Source: Candidatus Dormiibacterota bacterium (GTDB taxonomy: Bacteria; Chloroflexota; Dormibacteria; Aeolococcales; Aeolococcaceae). From it: a DNA stretch of 8,123 nt. Location of the stretch: assembly GCA_003170875.1 (NCBI GenBank), contig PMYJ01000132.1, positions 15,911 through 24,033 of the forward strand. Direction: 5' to 3'. The translations under genes were made by a program, and so were the position numbers. This document shows positions 5,338-8,123 of the stretch, in pieces (position 1 is the stretch's first letter; the number at the start of each line of letters is the position of its first letter). The notes beneath the pieces are model-generated. The model searched no databases. It was not told the origin of the DNA and worked only from the letters and a program-made list of their open reading frames with translations.

Positions 5338-6087
5338 TCAGCGCCGGAGCGCCTTGGCCAGGACCAGGATCGAGAGCTCGAAGAGCCCGACCAGAGGGAT
5401 GGCCAGGAAGAGCGGCGTGAAGGGATCGACACCTGGGGTGACCAGCTCGGCGCCGAGGACGATGACGATCCAGGCCAGCTTGCGCCGGCGGCGCAGCCAG
5501 CCGGACGAGATGACCCCGAGGAGGCCGAGCAGCACGATGACCACGGGCAGCTCGAAGGTCACACCGAAGGCGACGATGAGCAGGGTCAGGAAGGAAAGGT
5601 ATTGGTTGAGGTCGGGGAAGAAGATCGCGTTGCTGCCCACGATGCTGGTCAGCAGGTTGAGCCAGAGCGGCATCAGGAAGTAGGCGAGGCACGCGCCGGC
5701 TCCGAAGAGGACGAGCGCTGAGGCGACGAAGGGAAGGGCGAACCGCCGCTCCACCCGCCGCAGCCCCGGAGAGACGAAGGTCCAGAGCTGCCAGAGGATG
5801 ACGGGCAGGGCGAGCACCAGCCCGCCGACCATCGCCACCTCGAGAGGGATGGTGACCAGCTCGGTGGGGCTGGTGATGATCGGTTTGGAGATCAGGTGGT
5901 TGTGCTTGGCGAGCAGGCTGGTCAGCGGATACTCGAGCACACCGAGGAGGAAGTGGTTGAAGACGGCGGCCACCACGGTGGCGGCCGCCCAGGCGGAGAG
6001 CGAGACAATGAGGATCCGCCGGAGGTCCTGGAGGTGCTCGACCACGGTCAGGCGGCGCTCGTCCCCATCGGCGCGCTGGGTGGCCAT
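5338..6087 (-). CDS. tatC: Sec-independent protein translocase TatC
   Basis: TatC is the integral-membrane receptor of the twin-arginine pathway, which exports folded proteins with RR signal peptides. The 249-residue protein has the family's six-helix pattern. The N-terminal EHLQDLR (about 17-23) precedes helix 1. FVSPGL with Glu113 (105-113) forms the conserved cytoplasmic loop. FGVTFELPV (about 175-183) carries the conserved Glu179. TPGVDPFT (217-224) precedes the last two helices. Start: ATG at 6087 has GGGGGA six bases upstream. GTG at 6123 also has a strong site (AGGGGGAG, five bases away) and would add 12 residues, but those codons include ATA, GCA and GGA, rare in this window, so ATG is preferred. 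tatA lies 101 bases upstream on the same strand, and rph follows 22 bases downstream. No tatB-like gene is seen here. Confidence 0.96.
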   Translation of the reverse strand: MATQRADGDERRLTVVEHLQDLRRILIVSLSAWAAATVVAAVFNHFLLGVLEYPLTSLLAKHNHLISKPIITSPTELVTIPLEVAMVGGLVLALPVILWQLWTFVSPGLRRVERRFALPFVASALVLFGAGACLAYFLMPLWLNLLTSIVGSNAIFFPDLNQYLSFLTLLIVAFGVTFELPVVIVLLGLLGVISSGWLRRRRKLAWIVIVLGAELVTPGVDPFTPLFLAIPLVGLFELSILVLAKALRR

Positions 6088-6188
6088 ACGCGGTCCCCCG
6101 CGGCGGAGTATCCCGAGTGCCACGTCAACTCCCCCTCATCGCGAGCCGATCATCTGGCCGGCAGGGCAGGCGCCGACCGCCGCGGAGC

Positions 6189-6455
6189 TCAGCGCCGGAG
6201 CGTGTCGTCGGGGACGGTCGCGGCGGGCCGATCGCCCGGTAGGGGCGCCCACTGGCCGGGCTGCGGGTAGCCGCCTGCCTGGCTCGCCGGTGGGGTCGTC
6301 GTGCCCGGCGCCGCGGGATCCTGCCCCGAGACGGCGCTGCGGAACTCGCGAATGGCCCGACCGGAGGCCGCCCCGATCTCCGGGAGCTTGGTTATCCCCC
6401 CGAAGATGATGGCGATGATCAGGACGATGGGGATGAGGTAGAAGAGACGATCCAT
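6189..6455 (-). CDS. tatA: Twin-arginine translocase subunit TatA/TatE
   Basis: This 88-residue protein is the pore-forming or membrane-thinning subunit that assembles on substrate-loaded TatC. Residues about 4-20 form one hydrophobic helix (LFYLIPIVLIIAIIFGG), followed by the FG hinge and an amphipathic helix from about 23 to 43 containing LPEIG and IREFRSAV, typical of TatA. The tail (about 45-88) is Pro/Gly/Ala-rich and probably disordered. There is no Gln or Glu near position 8 as in the E. coli proteins; the N-terminal polar residues are Asp2 and Arg3. The start is ATG at 6455, with GAGGG nine bases upstream. tatC follows on the same strand. Because no second TatA/B gene is present, it may serve both TatA and TatB roles, as in other two-component Tat systems. 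It could be called TatB by some pipelines, but the length and FG-LPE pattern favour TatA. Confidence 0.9.
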   Translation of the reverse strand: MDRLFYLIPIVLIIAIIFGGITKLPEIGAASGRAIREFRSAVSGQDPAAPGTTTPPASQAGGYPQPGQWAPLPGDRPAATVPDDTLRR

Positions 6456-6482
6456 GTTCCGTATCCCTCAGTCGTGCGGCCC

Positions 6483-6511
6483 GGGTGAGAAAGCACCCTG
6501 ACAAAGGTCAG
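6483..6511. promoter_or_regulatory. Two adjacent inverted repeats upstream of tatA
   Basis: GGGTG (6483-6487) with CACCC (6494-6498) around a six-base loop is followed immediately, sharing base 6498, by CTGAC (6498-6502) with GTCAG (6507-6511) around AAAG. Both lie within 60 bases upstream of the tatA start, where operators or 5'-leader hairpins would be placed. On the minus strand TAGACT (6516-6511) fits a loose TAnnnT -10 box, but no -35 partner was found. Confidence 0.4.
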
Positions 6512-6520
6512 TCTAGCACC

Positions 6521-6558
6521 GGGCACTTCGGCCCCTGTGGTCTGGGACCAAAGGTCCC
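6521..6558. promoter_or_regulatory. Two GC-rich dyads between hemL and tatA
   Basis: GGGACC-AAA-GGTCCC (6544-6558) is a perfect inverted repeat starting two bases after the hemL stop. GGGCACTTCGGCCCC (6521-6535) is a weaker dyad whose centre lies 23 bases away, about two helical turns. Either the first is a hemL 3'-end hairpin (no U tract follows) or the pair are regulator sites for tatA. They loosely recall DosR/DevR boxes (half-sites GGGAC and GTCCC), but the spacer in the first is one base too long. Confidence 0.35.
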
Positions 6559-6560
6559 TA

Positions 6561-7970
6561 TCAGGACTCCCCGGCGAGGCCGCCGCCGCGGATTGCCCCG
6601 GCGAAGGCCGAGACCGCGCGGTCGATGTCGGCGACCTCGTGGGCGGTGCTCAGGAAGGCGGCCTCGAACTGGGACGGCGGCCAGAGCACGCCGGCGTCCC
6701 GCCAGGCGCGGTGGACCCGGGCGAAGCCGCGCAGGTCGCTGTGGCGAGCGTCGTCATAGCTGTCGACCCGCTCCACCCCCAGGAAGACGGTGATCATGCT
6801 GCCCACCCGGTTGACCGCGCTGGGGACCGACGCCGCCACGGCCGCAGTGCGCAGGCCGTCGCCCAGCCGGCCGCCGAGGGCCTCCAGCCGGGTGTAGGCG
6901 TCGCCGGTGCGGAGCCGGTCCAGGACCGCGATCCCCGCCGCCATGGCGAGGGGGTTACCCGAGAGGGTCCCGGCCTGGTAGACGGGCCCCAGGGGGGCGA
7001 CCTGCTCCATCAGCGCGCGGGCGCCCCCATAGGCGCCGACCGGGAGCCCGCCCCCGATCACCTTGCCGAGGCAGGTCAGGTCGGGCTCGACGTCGTAGAG
7101 GAGCTGAGCACCGCCGTACGCCACCCGGAACCCGGTCATCACCTCGTCGAAGACGAGCAGCGCACCCTGCTCGCGGGTGACGCGGCGCAGATCCTGGAGG
7201 AAACCCGGAACCGGCGCCACGCAGCCCATGTTCCCGGCCACCGGTTCGACGATGACCGCCGCGATCCGCTCGCCATGGACCGCGAAAGCTTCAGCGACCG
7301 CGCCCGCTGAGTTGTAGGGGAGCACGAGGGTGTCGGCGACCGCACCCCGGGGGACACCGGCCGATCCGGGCAGAGCGAGGGTCGCCACCCCGCTCCCCGC
7401 GGCGGCGAGCAGTGCATCGGCATGGCCGTGATACCCGCCCGCGAACTTGACCACCAGGTCGCGCCCGGTCGCGGCCCGCGCCAGACGGAGCGCGGACATG
7501 GTGGCCTCGGTCCCGGAGTTGACGAAGCGGACCATCTCAACGCTTGGGAGGGCCGCGCAGATCCGTTCCGCCAGCTCGACCTCGAGCCCGGCGGTGTGGC
7601 CGTAGGCGACTCCTCTGTCCAATTGACGGCGCAGCGCGTCGACCACCTCGGGCGGGTTGTGACCGAGGATGTGCGGACCGTAGGCGAGCACGAAGTCGAC
7701 GTACCGCCCACCGTCGGCGTCAAGAAGGTGGGCGCCCTCGGCCGATGCGATCATCGGGGGCTCCCCGCCCACCGCCGCGTAGGCCCGGACCGGGCTGGAG
7801 ACGCCGCCGGGCATCACCCGAGCGGCGCGGTCCCTGAGCGCGGCCGACACACCCGCGTGCGGGGCACGGGTGGGAGCGCCGGTGGGGGGCGCGCCCGCGG
7901 AGGCCGGCGCCGGGCCAGCTCCCGGCTCCGTGTTTGACGCCCCAGTGGCGGACTCCCCGTCCGCGCTCAC
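6561..7970 (-). CDS. hemL: Glutamate-1-semialdehyde 2,1-aminomutase
   Basis: HemL is the PLP-dependent enzyme that converts glutamate-1-semialdehyde to 5-aminolevulinate, the last step of the C5 route feeding heme, siroheme and corrinoids. The fold-type I motifs are clear: GGVSSPVRAY (55-64), NSGTEA (151-156), GGYHGHAD (178-185), the cofactor Asp275 within FDEVMTGFR, the Schiff-base Lys303 in LGKVIGGGLPVGAYGG, and the GTLSGNPLAM segment (334-343). The protein is 469 residues, longer than the usual roughly 430. The excess is a Pro/Ala/Gly/Thr-rich N-terminal stretch of about 40 residues ahead of the conserved region. Start: GTG at 7970 gives a GTGA overlap with the upstream cyclophilin stop. 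A GTG at 7850 would remove the low-complexity tail and leave a family-length protein; neither has a strong ribosome site. tatA follows after a 105-base gap. hemA, hemB and hemC are not in the window. Confidence 0.95.
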   Translation of the reverse strand: MSADGESATGASNTEPGAGPAPASAGAPPTGAPTRAPHAGVSAALRDRAARVMPGGVSSPVRAYAAVGGEPPMIASAEGAHLLDADGGRYVDFVLAYGPHILGHNPPEVVDALRRQLDRGVAYGHTAGLEVELAERICAALPSVEMVRFVNSGTEATMSALRLARAATGRDLVVKFAGGYHGHADALLAAAGSGVATLALPGSAGVPRGAVADTLVLPYNSAGAVAEAFAVHGERIAAVIVEPVAGNMGCVAPVPGFLQDLRRVTREQGALLVFDEVMTGFRVAYGGAQLLYDVEPDLTCLGKVIGGGLPVGAYGGARALMEQVAPLGPVYQAGTLSGNPLAMAAGIAVLDRLRTGDAYTRLEALGGRLGDGLRTAAVAASVPSAVNRVGSMITVFLGVERVDSYDDARHSDLRGFARVHRAWRDAGVLWPPSQFEAAFLSTAHEVADIDRAVSAFAGAIRGGGLAGES

Positions 7971-8123
7971 GTCTGCTCGGTGACGGTGACGCTCTCCATG
8001 ACATTACCCTGCACGATCTTCTGCACCACGTCCAGCCCGCTCACCACCTGCCCGAAGAGGTTGTAGCTCAGCGCGAGCTGGCTGGTGTCGTCGGCGGAGC
8101 AGATGAAGAACTGGGAGCCGTTG
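7967..8123 (-). CDS. Cyclophilin-type peptidyl-prolyl isomerase, C-terminal part
   Basis: Only the last 51 residues are in the window; the 5' part lies beyond the right edge, and complete codons begin at 8122. The visible sequence NGSQFFICSADD, then LSYNLFGQVVSGLDVVQKI, is the hallmark C-terminal half of cyclophilins. It includes the SQFFI active-site strand and the FGxV..G.DVV segment, so the product should catalyse proline cis-trans isomerisation during protein folding. The tail GNVMESVTVTEQT closes the domain with no extension. The stop overlaps the hemL GTG start by four bases. Whether the protein is cytosolic or has a signal peptide or lipoprotein anchor cannot be seen, so no gene symbol is given. 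Confidence 0.9.
   Translation of the reverse strand, partial: NGSQFFICSADDTSQLALSYNLFGQVVSGLDVVQKIVQGNVMESVTVTEQT

Noticed and set aside
5316..5432. N-terminal extension of RNase PH upstream of the ATG at 5315
   Set aside because: The extra 39 residues are Ser/Arg/Trp-rich, lie inside tatC, and precede a canonical RNase PH N-terminus.
6544..6563. Intrinsic terminator of hemL
   Set aside because: The 6-base stem is perfect, but no run of T follows on the hemL strand and the loop has three bases; it is kept only as a dyad of unknown role.
6537..7310. A 257-codon plus-strand frame opposite hemL
   Set aside because: It is antisense to an unambiguous hemL, with Asp/Gly/His-rich composition and no motif.

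Overview
The window is about 8.1 kb of very GC-rich bacterial chromosome. It uses GTG starts freely and repeatedly joins genes by 4-base GTGA stop/start overlaps. The gene content (a TatA/TatC export pair with no TatB nearby, a PucR-type regulator with an N-terminal helical domain, RNase PH next to RdgB, a PduO-type cobalamin adenosyltransferase) suggests a high-GC member of the Terrabacteria: Actinomycetota, or a soil lineage related to Chloroflexota/Dormibacterota. That placement is an inference; no rRNA or other strong taxonomic marker is present. No transposon, phage gene, CRISPR array, tRNA or rRNA was seen.

Layout from left to right. Positions 1-104 are a less GC-rich leader. It precedes the only plus-strand gene, a PucR/CdaR-like regulator (105-1313). 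Everything else is on the minus strand, so in transcription order the rest reads from right to left: the C-terminal end of a cyclophilin-type peptidyl-prolyl isomerase (cut by the window edge), hemL, tatA, tatC, rph, rdgB, trxB, a PduO-type cobalamin adenosyltransferase, and a ferritin-like di-iron protein related to acyl-ACP desaturases. The di-iron gene converges on the regulator and overlaps it tail to tail by 29 bases.

Three tightly coupled pairs stand out, each with a GTGA overlap: cyclophilin-hemL, rph-rdgB and trxB-adenosyltransferase. tatC and rph are 22 bases apart. The functions are mostly housekeeping: the C5 route to tetrapyrroles (HemL), folded-protein export (TatA, TatC), RNA 3'-end trimming and nucleotide-pool sanitation (Rph, RdgB), thiol redox balance (TrxB) and adenosylcobalamin formation. 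The di-iron protein and the regulator are the least defined.

The most interesting parts are non-coding. Between rdgB and trxB there are two tandem copies of a 52-53 base unit, each with two potential hairpins. The main stem carries a compensatory base-pair change between copies, and a degenerate third element abuts rdgB. Between hemL and tatA four inverted repeats sit within 76 bases, one of them vaguely like a DosR-type box. A pair of related palindromes lies at the 5' end of the di-iron gene. I found no clear evidence for a wholly new multi-gene system.
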